Source: Salinispirillum sp. LH 10-3-1 (GTDB taxonomy: Bacteria; Pseudomonadota; Gammaproteobacteria; Pseudomonadales; Natronospirillaceae). From it: a stretch of 64,000 nt of DNA. Numbering within the stretch: the first letter of the stretch is position 1; each line of letters opens with the position of its first letter. This document shows positions 17,901 through 26,262 of this stretch, in pieces. The DNA lies in contig NZ_CP101717.1 of the NCBI RefSeq assembly GCF_030643825.1, positions 1,240,001-1,304,000 on the forward strand, in the 5' to 3' direction. The notes below the pieces were generated by a model. It saw nothing but the letters and a program-made list of their open reading frames with translations, was not told the origin of the DNA and ran no database searches. The translations under genes were made by a program, and so were the position numbers.

Positions 17901-18624
17901 CGACAAAGAACGCTATTGGTTTGACTGGTCTTGGGTGCCTGAGTACCAAGAGTACTGGCAATTCTTTGAAGAGGTAACGCGTTCGCCCGGTTTGGGCGAG
18001 AAGCAAACCCTGTTCACCTTAGAGTTGTCGGCCAAGTCGCAGCGCGTGCGTGACCAGATCATGGGTATGCTGCTGGATGAAGATGAGCAACGTGCGTTGC
18101 GCGAGCTGGAGCGGATCTCCGACTATCGCAACTACCGCAATTACGAGATCTACAAGCAGCCAGCGAACAAAGAGCCCATTGCCTTGAGTCAATACGGCAC
18201 GGGTTCCGGTGGTCAGTTGGAAACGCCTGCCTACATCATTCGCTCGGCGGCCATCACCAGTGCGTTCCGTTTCAACGAAGGCGATGCGCACCTGCGCATG
18301 GTGCTGGTGGATGAAGCCTTTTCCAAAATGGACGAAGCGCGTTCGAAAGAAGTTATCGAGTACCTGACCGAGTCACTGGGCTTGCAGTTGTTGTTTATTA
18401 TGCCAACCAGCAAGTCTGGCCCGTTTATGGACTTAATCAGCAATCAGTTTGTGTTCTCTAAGGTGCCGACCGCGAACGGGATGCGCATTGGCGAACTGAA
18501 CAGCCGGGTACTGGTGGATCGTCAGCGTTGTAATACTGAGCAGATTCAAAACCTGTGGGCGAACCACCGTCGAATCATTCGGCATCAGGCGGAGCTGGAT
18601 TTTATGGAAGCCTTCGCCGAGTAA
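14971..18624 (+). CDS. mksB: SMC-like condensin ATPase MksB (homologous to Wadjet JetC)
   Basis: This 1217-aa protein has an SMC/ABC layout. The N-terminal Walker A is GGNGSGKTT (about residues 29-37). Coiled-coil arms run about 260-480 and 690-840, around a hinge-like region near 500-690. The C-terminal ABC signature is GTGSGGQLE (around 1075) and Walker B is LVDEAF with Asp1114 and Glu1115. Head and signature are those of MksB/JetC rather than canonical Smc or MukB. It would form loop-extruding complexes with MksF and MksE. No MksG/JetD nuclease gene follows; the next gene is a mechanosensitive channel, so this looks like a chromosomal Mks condensin rather than a full Wadjet system. Confidence 0.93.
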   Translation: MFLKKFVFVNWGNIPAQEFDFGPINLFSGGNGSGKTTAADAIQTIMTAAHDNLFQFNPGQEEATQRGRGKQVRTLASYVLGCDDGSYARPEPTVGYLAAVFHPTQGESGEPFTAVIGMSARIEKNGQQQTARLNDQQFYLVQGHELSLGDFITESDLVGREVVPMGKLHKQLQKRLGAQVVEKYDTKKQYLRRLYAALRGREDALSEREALNAARAFSRFMAYKPVRSINGFVANEILEPKDLGEAIRTVSDLMKTINAMEGEANRLSKNIARLSQSKKQADQYVDQWIERHVLAYTLAQARYKRDQDAYLTAKNAQTDLVDQFDQRTRERQLAETQRQQVRQEQVALEARRMGISELKDKAVLESTQEKASKVLQFTSQSLVTADKARVVLTRAIADIAQLWSSERERLQAEGLSKEALRLADDSPKLQQVLTQLGDELARLLNRDWVDLDAMENSVQSTLELESQINQWMKRWLEKDRYVENTSLRDWLAKVLDRRQQRLQQLERQWQQKSADTQALEQSRIHYPGFVRSALEAIRRQLPEADASVLCDHVSVTDSQWQNVVEAYLGLARFGIVVAPEYEAEAARIVRQLPGRDGRARVIQGTRAKEDVARLSPVKDSLVDVLAFSHATAKDYLLASYGNVQRVDSIDALRHTRRGICVEGMGSGGYAMYRCELDESDLVFGQGARERAARARGEELQQLRVDMAQLEAECQRLAQLFSAVDQLTQVSVSEPYQALLQAQRDLQSAERQLADLDITQFKSLDDEFERLRDKASQLDDQIRTLDADLGKLQEQREQCDRLCKRLSEQQEKTQQAVEDHENHLEDLTHIWPDFAVDERLTLADQEAESADPDSLESRHTNMLNELNALAHDLERNVLEHNQHCQPSDAMVFAADFGQAHSVDFFSQVAGLNLEIGRIHKRLKNNVLVEKQDQLTRLRDSFNDTFVTNLCHAIYHAINDGKRILEELNQELEHHRFGADKERYWFDWSWVPEYQEYWQFFEEVTRSPGLGEKQTLFTLELSAKSQRVRDQIMGMLLDEDEQRALRELERISDYRNYRNYEIYKQPANKEPIALSQYGTGSGGQLETPAYIIRSAAITSAFRFNEGDAHLRMVLVDEAFSKMDEARSKEVIEYLTESLGLQLLFIMPTSKSGPFMDLISNQFVFSKVPTANGMRIGELNSRVLVDRQRCNTEQIQNLWANHRRIIRHQAELDFMEAFAE

Positions 18625-18667
18625 ACCAGTCATCTGAGGTCAATAAACAGAGTGTTAGGGAGCTAAA

Positions 18668-19909
18668 ATGCAACAGAGTTTGAACCACTGGTTAGACAGC
18701 TACGACATTCCGAACGCTGACCTGCTCAGTATTTTGGGCATGCTGGGTCTGATTGTGCTGATTTCTATCATCATTCACTTAATGTTGCATCGTGGTGTAT
18801 TGCGTTTGGTCGACAACTTAACGCGCGATAAAAAGCGAGTTTGGAATGCCGCTCTCTTTGAGCGTAAGCTTTTCAACCGCTTTGCGTTTACGATTCAGGG
18901 CATCATCATTCATGTCCAAGCCGGGTTGTGGCTGCCCACGGAGTCCGTTATCCGCAGTGGCATTCAATTGGTGGCTCAGTTGTGGATTCTAGGCATGGCA
19001 TTGCTGACGTTTTTTGCCTTGCTGGATACGTTATTGAATCTCTCTATGCGCAGTAAAGTTGGTCGTAATCTGCCTCTGCGGGGTATTTTCCAAGGGCTCA
19101 AGCTGGCAGCCGCTATTCTCATTAGCATCTTGGTGATAGCACTTCTGATCGGCAAATCGCCGGTGATTTTGTTCAGCGGCTTGGGCGCCATGACAGCGGT
19201 ACTGCTGTTGGTGTTTAAAGACCCGATATTGGGGCTGGTCGCAGGCATTCAGCTGTCCGCCAATAAGATGCTGGCCGTTGGGGATTGGTTGGAAATGCCC
19301 AAATATGGCGCTGACGGGGATGTGATCGATATCACCTTAACCACGGTTAAAGTGCAAAATTGGGATCGCACCATTACCACGGTACCGACCTATGCGTTGA
19401 TTTCGGACTCGTTCAAAAACTGGCGTGGTATGACCGATTCCGGTGGCCGACGCATAAAACGCGCCATACGCATTGATGGCACCAGTGTGCATTTTTTAAC
19501 GGAAGAAGAGCTGACTCGGTTACGCAAGGCGAAGTTGCTGTCCGGTTATATCGAAGGGAAGATAAAAGATATCGAAGCCGATAACGCGGCCAGTGGCGTG
19601 GATTCGTCTTCTCCGGTTAATGGTCGTCGGCTAACCAATCTAGGCACTTTTCGTGCCTACCTGACTGCGTACTTGAAGGCCAACAAACGTATCCATGCCG
19701 ACATGATTCAGATGGTGCGCCAACTGGAGCCCGATTCAAACGGTATCCCGTTGGAAATCTATGCCTTCTCTAACCAAATTGGTTGGGTCGAGTACGAGGG
19801 TATCCAAGCGGACCTGTTCGATCACATCTTTGCCGTACTGCCAGAGTTCGGCTTGCGCCTACACCAGACGCCCACGGGCTCCGACTTTCAGCGCCTGATG
19901 AGTCAGTAG
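18668..19909 (+). CDS. ybdG: Mechanosensitive ion channel, MscS family, YbdG/MscM type
   Basis: This 413-aa inner-membrane protein has about five hydrophobic segments (about 20-42, 75-95, 105-130, 150-172 and the pore helix near 175-200). They are followed by the MscS beta domain (KDPILGLVAGIQLSANKMLAVGDW, read across 190-215) and a cytoplasmic cage. The insertion around SGGRRIKRAIRID and the size match E. coli YbdG (415 aa), a miniconductance channel involved in osmotic adaptation. It begins 43 nt after mksB with TAGGGAG before the ATG; it could be read with the mks operon or separately. Confidence 0.9.
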   Translation: MQQSLNHWLDSYDIPNADLLSILGMLGLIVLISIIIHLMLHRGVLRLVDNLTRDKKRVWNAALFERKLFNRFAFTIQGIIIHVQAGLWLPTESVIRSGIQLVAQLWILGMALLTFFALLDTLLNLSMRSKVGRNLPLRGIFQGLKLAAAILISILVIALLIGKSPVILFSGLGAMTAVLLLVFKDPILGLVAGIQLSANKMLAVGDWLEMPKYGADGDVIDITLTTVKVQNWDRTITTVPTYALISDSFKNWRGMTDSGGRRIKRAIRIDGTSVHFLTEEELTRLRKAKLLSGYIEGKIKDIEADNAASGVDSSSPVNGRRLTNLGTFRAYLTAYLKANKRIHADMIQMVRQLEPDSNGIPLEIYAFSNQIGWVEYEGIQADLFDHIFAVLPEFGLRLHQTPTGSDFQRLMSQ

Positions 19910-19915
19910 TGAAAA

Positions 19916-20055
19916 GAGAGTATCTAAAACCTCAGAGGCGAAAAGCTGGGTAGGCAAAAATGCACGAAAAAGCGCAGTTTACTGGGCGTAAACGAGCATT
20001 TTGAGAGCATTTCTAACAACGCCAGCTTGAGAAAAGGAGGTTTTTAGGTGCTTCC
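19916..20055. repeat. Interspersed palindromic element, copy 1 (short form)
   Basis: This 140-bp element begins 6 nt after the ybdG stop and ends next to the stop of the convergent diguanylate cyclase gene. Its ends are imperfect inverted repeats (left AGAGTATCTAAAACC, right arm reverse complement GGAAGCACCTAAAAACC). Inner arms AAAAGCTGG and CCAGCTTGAG also pair, and the tip is a short hairpin GTTTAC-TGGGC-GTAAAC. The left ~65 bp and right ~40 bp are nearly identical to copy 2 at 57263-57457, which carries about 55 bp more in the centre. It has no coding capacity and is best described as a MITE-like or REP-like element that could fold into one long hairpin and act as a bidirectional terminator. 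Confidence 0.85.
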
Positions 20056-20056
20056 T

Positions 20057-21895
20057 TTAGCGTATGGCAATGCCATCACGACCATGATGCTTCGCATCAT
20101 ACATCGCCGCGTCGGCACGCTGATACAGCGTATCGACGTCGTGATCGGTCACCGCCAAGGTGGCAATGCCGATGCTCATGGTTAAGTTAATCGTATTGTC
20201 TTGGAAGTGAATAGGTGTGCTGCGTAGGGCATTGAGTACCCGTTCTGCCAAGCCTTTCGCACCTAACTCATCGGTTTCCGGTAGGCAAACGGCGAATTCC
20301 TCCCCTCCGATACGGCCGAATATATCGGTGTCTCGTACAACTGAACGGCAAATGCTGGCAGCGTCTTGTAAGACTCGGTCTCCCGTTGCATGGCCGTACG
20401 TATCATTGATGTCCTTAAAGTTGTCGGCATCCATAACCAACATTGATAAGGGCATATTGGTACGCCGAGTGCGCTTGATTTCTACTGCCACGCAATCGAA
20501 AAAGTGTCGCCGATTGTAGAGCTCCGTCAGCGGGTCTGTGGTGGCTAAACTGTGCAGTTGTTGGTTGGCATGTGACAGATCATCGTTGCGTCGAGCTAGT
20601 TCAATGGTGCGTTCGGTGACCTTGGCTTCTAGAATTTGTGTTAAGTCGATGAGTTGGCGTTGCAGGTTAATAAACACTCGGAAAGACAGCACCGACAAAA
20701 TCAAAACAAAGATTAACGCCCCCCACTCGGTGCGCTGTCGGTCCCAGGGTAAAAAACCATGTGCTGTCGCCATGTCATAGAACCAAAAACCGCCAAGGAT
20801 GCATAACCCTGCGAATACGACGCGCGCTTGGACATTGCCTTGCACAATGCTGTGCACAACATGCGCGGCAATGATCAACAAGCTGATAACCAGGGTTACA
20901 TCGAAGACTGGATAAAGATTGGCAATACTGACAACGTCGGTGATGGACAGCAGGGCAGACACTGCCACTAAGGCAGTTACACCCCATTTTAATATCACCA
21001 GAGAATGTCGCCAGCCACGCCCACTGAACTGTTCGACGTAGCCGGCGAGCGGGATAACCAACGCACAGTAGGCGAGTGCACCAACGATTTCCCATCGTAA
21101 AGGAGCAAAAAACAGCAATTGTTTCAGTTGTGCTTGGTGCAGTACCACCGCCGCTAGGCAAAAGGCGAACATGGACAAGTATAGATTGGTCAGCATGCTT
21201 CGATTAGCCAGCCAGAATATCCCAGAGAACAAGCCGACCAGTATCAGCATGGCACCGATAAACAGGCTGGACGCATCAGCCTTAACCATTCTTTGCAGGT
21301 GCACGATGTGTGGTCCCAGAATGATCTCACCCCACAACCCAATGTCGGGGTAATCCGAATAGGTACGAACGTAGAGGGTTCTTCCCGCAAAGTCTTCAGG
21401 TAACAGAATGATGTGCCAAGGCCACCCAATGAATCGACCTTGACCGTTTTCATCAAAGGTACCGTAACGGTAGATCAGTTCGTTATCTAAATAGAATTCG
21501 GCAATGAGGTCGATGCTGTATATGTACAGAGCAGGATCACGCCACTGATTGTCTGGCAACTGGGCCTTGAACCAGGCGTTTGTGCGGCCTTGGCGACCCG
21601 GTGGGTTGCTGGGAAAATCGATGGGTCTCCACGCGGTCTCATCCGGTTCGGTGATCCATAGCGGTAAGCCTTGGCTGTCCAGTGGAGAATCACCCCAACG
21701 GTATTGCCACTCCGTACTGAGATCGACACTGGGTTGTTTAATAATGGTTGAGATAGGGTGCTGCGCGTACACCGAGCACGCCATAGCCATGGCTAAAATC
21801 GATGTGACCAATGCTCGAAACACAAGTGTCATAATTTGAACTGCCAAATTCCATACCCATTCAACACATAGTAGACGTTTCCGACACAAATGCAT
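20057..21895 (-). CDS. Membrane diguanylate cyclase with 7TMR-DISM sensor module
   Basis: This protein of up to 612 aa has a signal peptide, a periplasmic beta-sandwich domain (about 45-200, 7TMR-DISMED-like), seven hydrophobic segments (about 205-410), a short coiled coil (about 415-450) and a GGDEF domain. The catalytic motif is GGEEF (residues 530-534), an active variant, within RIGGEEFAVCLPE, and the domain start TDPLTELYNRRHF is typical. It should make c-di-GMP at the inner membrane in response to an extracytoplasmic signal. An internal ATG at 21832 gives a more canonical signal peptide (MTLVFRALVTSILAMA), while the ATG at 21895 has GGA with 6-nt spacing; either is possible. It is divergent from the outer-membrane/lipoprotein cluster. 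Confidence 0.9.
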   Translation of the reverse strand: MHLCRKRLLCVEWVWNLAVQIMTLVFRALVTSILAMAMACSVYAQHPISTIIKQPSVDLSTEWQYRWGDSPLDSQGLPLWITEPDETAWRPIDFPSNPPGRQGRTNAWFKAQLPDNQWRDPALYIYSIDLIAEFYLDNELIYRYGTFDENGQGRFIGWPWHIILLPEDFAGRTLYVRTYSDYPDIGLWGEIILGPHIVHLQRMVKADASSLFIGAMLILVGLFSGIFWLANRSMLTNLYLSMFAFCLAAVVLHQAQLKQLLFFAPLRWEIVGALAYCALVIPLAGYVEQFSGRGWRHSLVILKWGVTALVAVSALLSITDVVSIANLYPVFDVTLVISLLIIAAHVVHSIVQGNVQARVVFAGLCILGGFWFYDMATAHGFLPWDRQRTEWGALIFVLILSVLSFRVFINLQRQLIDLTQILEAKVTERTIELARRNDDLSHANQQLHSLATTDPLTELYNRRHFFDCVAVEIKRTRRTNMPLSMLVMDADNFKDINDTYGHATGDRVLQDAASICRSVVRDTDIFGRIGGEEFAVCLPETDELGAKGLAERVLNALRSTPIHFQDNTINLTMSIGIATLAVTDHDVDTLYQRADAAMYDAKHHGRDGIAIR

Positions 21896-22039
21896 GGCAA
21901 TTCCAATCGCTGGTTGAAGATTGCTCTTACGCGGTTAAGATGGCGTGAAGACTGCATATATCGATTAACCATGAGCAATCGTCGGTAAATATTAGCTAAT
22001 GGCCGTGGCCTTAAACTAGACTAAAGGTATGCACAAAGC

Positions 22040-22075
22040 AGAGGATAGCCTCTGGGCGGTAACGGAGCGGTAACG
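22040..22075 (+). promoter_or_regulatory. Leader hairpin and tandem GCGGTAACG repeats before the TraF-like gene
   Basis: Immediately upstream of the ATG at 22077 are a small hairpin (AGAGG-ATAG-CCTCT, 22040-22053) and two direct repeats of GCGGTAACG (22056-22064 and 22067-22075), 11 bp apart. The second repeat overlaps the presumed ribosome binding site (GGAG, 22064-22067). One helical turn spacing could suit a protein binding the DNA, or the repeats could affect translation initiation. Confidence 0.3.
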
Positions 22076-22076
22076 T

Positions 22077-23450
22077 ATGAGGAACTTGGTCGTCTTGGGC
22101 GGAGCGCTGTTGCTGGCGTCTGCGCATGGTGTAGCCTCTAATCAACTGTATGTCCCATCGGGGTCGAATGTCAGTGTTCCTGGCATGAGTCACCCGCATT
22201 TGGCGAGTTCAGGACGATACAATCCGGCTATGAGTTTTATGAATACTAATGAGGCACGCTTTAGTGTGCTGGATACTTCGTTCTACGTCAGCGCTAGAGG
22301 GGCTGGTGAAACCTTGCGCTTCGCTGATGATGTCCTCTCGGTGCTGAGCGATGCCGACTTTGAGGACGACGGAATAGAACAGATGGAAGAGGTCTTGAAC
22401 GTCGGATTGCGTAATTTGGACGACCAGTTTTACGCTGAAGGCGGAGTTGTATTGAACATGCCGATGACCCCTCTGCAGTTAAAGTTCATTGCATTGAACG
22501 GCCCCATCGCGTTCAGCGTGTCAGCAATGACCTCCGCTCGAGGCTCTGTGTTATATGCACCTCTGACCATTGATGCCGAGGCAGATGACCTCGATGATGA
22601 TGACTTTGATCCTATTGGTGCCATAGAAACGCTGTCTTCGGTTTATCTGAAAAAAGCGCAACTGTTTAACTTCAGCTTCAGCTATGCGCAGCCGTTTCCC
22701 GAGATGAACATACTGGGTGCTCGTACAATCGTTGGCGCGCGGACCAACATCATTGTGGGGGATCTCTACAAGCAGGTCATTCCGGTCACCGAGCTAGCCG
22801 AGACAGAGAATGGCTATGTCGACGAACTGCAACGTGAATTGCTGGAAAGTGCTCTGTCACCTGACCTACAGGTTACTGCAACGGTTGATATTGGGGTGCT
22901 TTTCCAGCGCCGCGAAGGGCATGTTGGGGTGACCGCCTATAACGTCAATCGACCGCGTCTGAACTATAACGCTCTGGGTGGCGACTGCGCAGCTATCTCC
23001 AATGAGAGCCAGCAAACTGCCTGTTTTAATGCGGAATACTTTGCTGCAGTCGGGAAAATAACTTTGGAAGAAGAACATCGCCTCGAACCACGGGTAACCG
23101 TTGATGCTGCGCGCTATTTTGACAACTACGGTTATGAGGTGGTTGTCGGAGGATCGGCAGATTTGTGGCCTGCCATCGATATTTTCGGTGAGCGTAGTCA
23201 GGTAGTAACCGCGGGTATCATGCTGGTGCCCGATGCATGGTATTGGCCGAAAGCGCGCGCTGGCGTGCAGGTGGATCTGCAGGATATGGAATTTGTGGAA
23301 TTTGGCCTGGGTCTCACACTGTTTAATGTGCTGCAGCTTGATGGTGCAATGGCCGCGAACTTTGAAGATCTGCGCAATGGCGACACCATTGAGCAAGCCA
23401 ATGCCTTTCGCACTGCGTCGGCGTCGGTGTCACTCAACGTAGCATTTTAA
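22077..23450 (+). CDS. Probable outer-membrane protein, TraF_2-like (conjugal transfer TraF-type family)
   Basis: This 457-aa protein has a signal peptide (about residues 1-21, cleaving near GVAS-N). Alternating beta-strand patterns follow, ending in a C-terminal phenylalanine (SVSLNVAF), the usual sign of an outer-membrane barrel. The N-terminal pattern (ARYNPA-like GRYNPAMSF), the acidic loop near 165-182 (rich in D) and overall shape recall chromosomal proteins annotated as conjugal transfer TraF (TraF_2). There is no other conjugation gene nearby, so a transfer role is unlikely. It is followed after 19 nt by a lipoprotein gene and then a patatin gene, together looking like an envelope operon. 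Confidence 0.75.
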   Translation: MRNLVVLGGALLLASAHGVASNQLYVPSGSNVSVPGMSHPHLASSGRYNPAMSFMNTNEARFSVLDTSFYVSARGAGETLRFADDVLSVLSDADFEDDGIEQMEEVLNVGLRNLDDQFYAEGGVVLNMPMTPLQLKFIALNGPIAFSVSAMTSARGSVLYAPLTIDAEADDLDDDDFDPIGAIETLSSVYLKKAQLFNFSFSYAQPFPEMNILGARTIVGARTNIIVGDLYKQVIPVTELAETENGYVDELQRELLESALSPDLQVTATVDIGVLFQRREGHVGVTAYNVNRPRLNYNALGGDCAAISNESQQTACFNAEYFAAVGKITLEEEHRLEPRVTVDAARYFDNYGYEVVVGGSADLWPAIDIFGERSQVVTAGIMLVPDAWYWPKARAGVQVDLQDMEFVEFGLGLTLFNVLQLDGAMAANFEDLRNGDTIEQANAFRTASASVSLNVAF

Positions 23451-23469
23451 AAGGGCGGAGGATTTGAGC

Positions 23470-25038
23470 ATGAAAGACATTCTTCGAACTTTGTACTTAA
23501 CGCTGGCATCCATGATGCTGGTGGCCTGCGACCCGCAAGACGGAAGCGGTGTCGACAGTCGCGTTGGGTTAAACGGTTTGGTGGTCGACGGGCGTATTGC
23601 CGGAGCGACGGTGTGGGTCGACCTCAACAATAACAATGACCGGGACTCCGGTGAGCCACGTGCATACACTGACGGGGATGGCTACTACAGTTACAACCCA
23701 CTGACGGGCATGAACTACTGTGCCTTGCCCAGCAGCGCATTCGAGTTTCGGTATTGTCTGCGTCACGGCAGCAGCCAAGAAGGCGTCGTCATTCGCGCCC
23801 GTGGTGGGCGCGATTTGGTAACTGGGGAGCGGTTGCGCGGAACGATGGCGCTGCGCAGCACATTACAGCAATCATCCAGCCGTTCTTCAACGCCACTTTT
23901 ATTGTCACCCTATACATCGTTGCTTGCAGCCGTTGATGCTCAGTCCGACCGGACAGCGATTCTGGCTGCTTTTGATCTGGGGATGAACGACCTCAGGGAA
24001 GATTTTTCTGCCCCTACCTCAGTGGCACACATGGAGTTGTTGGCGAATGCCAATTTGTTGCAGGCGTTGCAACATTTGCTGTCAGACATGCGAGGAGACG
24101 CCAGTTCAGACGTGCGATCTAAAAACCAGTTGACCCTAGTGCGTGCCATAGCTGCATACATCGCCGAAAATGATATTCAGCCATTGGACTTTACGGCGAC
24201 GGACATCGAAGTATTTGCCGACCTGTTTGCTGATGACGTATTGCAAACACGACGAACTGTGGCGGTTGACGCCTTTGAAGCATTGGTTGCCATTTACAAT
24301 GAACTCGCGCAGATACCGCCAGCGAACGACGACGTGCGAGAGGCAGGTGTACTGGCTGCGGAGGTCATGTACATCGTTGCGCGTACCGCTGTGCGAAATA
24401 ATAACGGCGGTGCGGTAGCAACGATTACCCCTTCCATTTTTGACGGCTTGGTCGTTGAGTTTAATCCTGTAGCTGATCGTGAGTTTGATTTGCCACGTAT
24501 TGCCACAGCGTTAATCGGCGGTGCTACTGCCAATATTGCAGTAAGTGACAACACACTGGGTACCCTGCCTTTTCCGTGGCAAGGTAACTACTTGGTGATT
24601 GGGTTTGAAGACGGCGGTGATACCGAGATATTTGTGCGCTATATCGATGGAAAAACCACAGACACCAGTGGCCCTATGTCAACCTGCGTGAGATTGGGCG
24701 ATGATGACGATGATGTGCGGTATTTTAGAGGTACATGGTCCAAGCCGTTGAATGTTAATAGCTGGATCGAGCTTGAAGATTACCTTGGTCCTATCGTGGC
24801 GAGGGAAAGTTTATTGCGCATATTTACTTCAGTTGATGATGAAGATTTTTTCCGCGAAACAGTGGAGCAGAGCATTCTCGATGAGGACGAGGTTAAGGAT
24901 TATACGTATGAAGCGGACGCAGCAACCTTTCTGAATACATCTGGGCCAAACAACTCGGCGCGAGCTAGACCAAGAAACAGAGACGAGTGTCGCGTATTGT
25001 TCAATAATCCGGACTTTGTTGCCGCGCTGGAACCTTAA
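23470..25038 (+). CDS. Large lipoprotein of unknown function with SdrD/B-like start
   Basis: This 522-aa protein has a lipoprotein signal ending LMLVAC-type (ASMMLVAC) with the acylated Cys20. The mature N-terminus has a segment GLVVDGRIAGATVWVDLN followed by NDRDSGEPRAYTDGDGYY, which resembles Cna-B/SdrD-like domains found in bacterial surface proteins. The D/N-rich loops could bind calcium. The rest is not recognised. A TTG 6 nt upstream is in frame, but GGAGG at 23457-23461 has 8-nt spacing to the ATG at 23470. It sits between the TraF-like gene and the patatin gene, 54 nt before the latter. Confidence 0.78.
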   Translation: MKDILRTLYLTLASMMLVACDPQDGSGVDSRVGLNGLVVDGRIAGATVWVDLNNNNDRDSGEPRAYTDGDGYYSYNPLTGMNYCALPSSAFEFRYCLRHGSSQEGVVIRARGGRDLVTGERLRGTMALRSTLQQSSSRSSTPLLLSPYTSLLAAVDAQSDRTAILAAFDLGMNDLREDFSAPTSVAHMELLANANLLQALQHLLSDMRGDASSDVRSKNQLTLVRAIAAYIAENDIQPLDFTATDIEVFADLFADDVLQTRRTVAVDAFEALVAIYNELAQIPPANDDVREAGVLAAEVMYIVARTAVRNNNGGAVATITPSIFDGLVVEFNPVADREFDLPRIATALIGGATANIAVSDNTLGTLPFPWQGNYLVIGFEDGGDTEIFVRYIDGKTTDTSGPMSTCVRLGDDDDDVRYFRGTWSKPLNVNSWIELEDYLGPIVARESLLRIFTSVDDEDFFRETVEQSILDEDEVKDYTYEADAATFLNTSGPNNSARARPRNRDECRVLFNNPDFVAALEP

Positions 25039-25092
25039 GGCGAGTAGGCTTTTTTATTTCCATATAGGACGTCATTTATCAAGGAGACACCT

Positions 25093-26262
25093 GTGCGAGT
25101 ATTTATCACTGCAACCGTTGTGCTGACGGCTGCTCTCATCAGCGCCTGCGCGTCTGTATCGCGCACGGAGCGCAGTATTGACGATCTGGTAAAGGCCGCG
25201 CCGGGCGAAAACGCGCAGCAAGAGCGTGTAATTGCGCAGTCGCTGGTCACCTTGGCGGACCGCGTAGCCGCTCAGAACGCTGCACAGATTGATATCTTGA
25301 TGTTGTCTGGCGGCGGACAAAACGGCGCCTATGGCATGGGGTTTATGCGCGGCTGGCAGCAGAACGCTGATTTTCCGATGCCCGAATTCGACATCATTGC
25401 CGGGATCAGTACCGGTGCATTACAAGTACCTTTCGTGGCGTTTAATGATCCTGCAGACCTTGCGCGTGGTGCCGGATTGTTTCGCAACGCCGCTGACAGC
25501 TTTGCGCCCACGCTGGACTGGTGGTTTTGGTTGCGGCCTACAGGTGGCCTGGTGAACACACGTGACTACGAAGCGACCATTGCCGAAGTCGTTGATACAG
25601 AGCACTGCCAGAACTTGCAGCCCATTTTTGCTGAAGGTCGCCAGTTGTTCATTGGCACCACTAACTTAGACCTCGCCACCGGCCGGGCGTGGGATATCAA
25701 CACGCAAATGGGTGATTGCAGCGACCTCTCCGGCATGCATGACCGCTTTTACGCCAGCACCGCCATTCCGGGTATCTTTCCACCCCGTATGATCGATAAC
25801 CATCTGCATGTCGATGGCGGTGTGGTGTCGAATATGTTGGTGTTGTATGGCCTAGGCGAGTATCGCCAATTGGCCGAACTATTGGCTGAGCGAGGCGTTA
25901 CAGAGAACGTTGAAGTGCGTGTGTGGGTCATTCTGAACCTCTGGACGCACATGGACATGGTGGCCTTGCAGCCGAGCAAACGTCGAGCACTGAGCGATCG
26001 CAGCCGTTGGGCGATGTTTTGGGCACAGCAACCGCAGGTGTTGGAACGCTTAGAGAGTTTGGCGTTAGCAGTGAGCTATGACGTGCCGGGCTTAACCATG
26101 CGCGTGCACCACACCGGTATTCCGTCCACCATGGCGACGGAACCGGGTGCCACCGAGTTGTTTAACCGAGCTTGGATGGAGCGCATTGAACAGTTCGGTT
26201 TTGACCGTGCCCAGAGCGATGCGCCTTGGGACACGGTCATTTCGCCTTTTATCAGGCCGTAG
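25093..26262 (+). CDS. Patatin-like phospholipase lipoprotein
   Basis: This 389-aa protein has a GTG start with AAGGAG 6 nt before it. A lipoprotein signal (LISAC, Cys19) would place it on the periplasmic face or surface. The patatin fold motifs are complete: oxyanion loop [10 protein letters not shown], nucleophile elbow GISTG with Ser106, and the DGG motif with catalytic Asp241. It is therefore a probable serine lipase/phospholipase with a Ser-Asp dyad. The C-terminal part (residues 270-389) is helical. It is the third gene of the envelope cluster. Its end overlaps the convergent metE stop by 11 bp. Confidence 0.9.
   Translation: MRVFITATVVLTAALISACASVSRTERSIDDLVKAAPGENAQQERVIAQSLVTLADRVAAQNAAQIDILMLSGGGQNGAYGMGFMRGWQQNADFPMPEFDIIAGISTGALQVPFVAFNDPADLARGAGLFRNAADSFAPTLDWWFWLRPTGGLVNTRDYEATIAEVVDTEHCQNLQPIFAEGRQLFIGTTNLDLATGRAWDINTQMGDCSDLSGMHDRFYASTAIPGIFPPRMIDNHLHVDGGVVSNMLVLYGLGEYRQLAELLAERGVTENVEVRVWVILNLWTHMDMVALQPSKRRALSDRSRWAMFWAQQPQVLERLESLALAVSYDVPGLTMRVHHTGIPSTMATEPGATELFNRAWMERIEQFGFDRAQSDAPWDTVISPFIRP

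Noticed and set aside
12746-18624. A complete Wadjet defence system
   Set aside because: The JetD/MksG nuclease gene is missing from both flanks, and the upstream (bcp, folX) and downstream (ybdG) genes are housekeeping.
22077-23450. Evidence of a conjugation system from the TraF-like protein
   Set aside because: No other transfer, relaxase, pilus or mobile-element gene is present in the window; the family has many chromosomal members unrelated to transfer.
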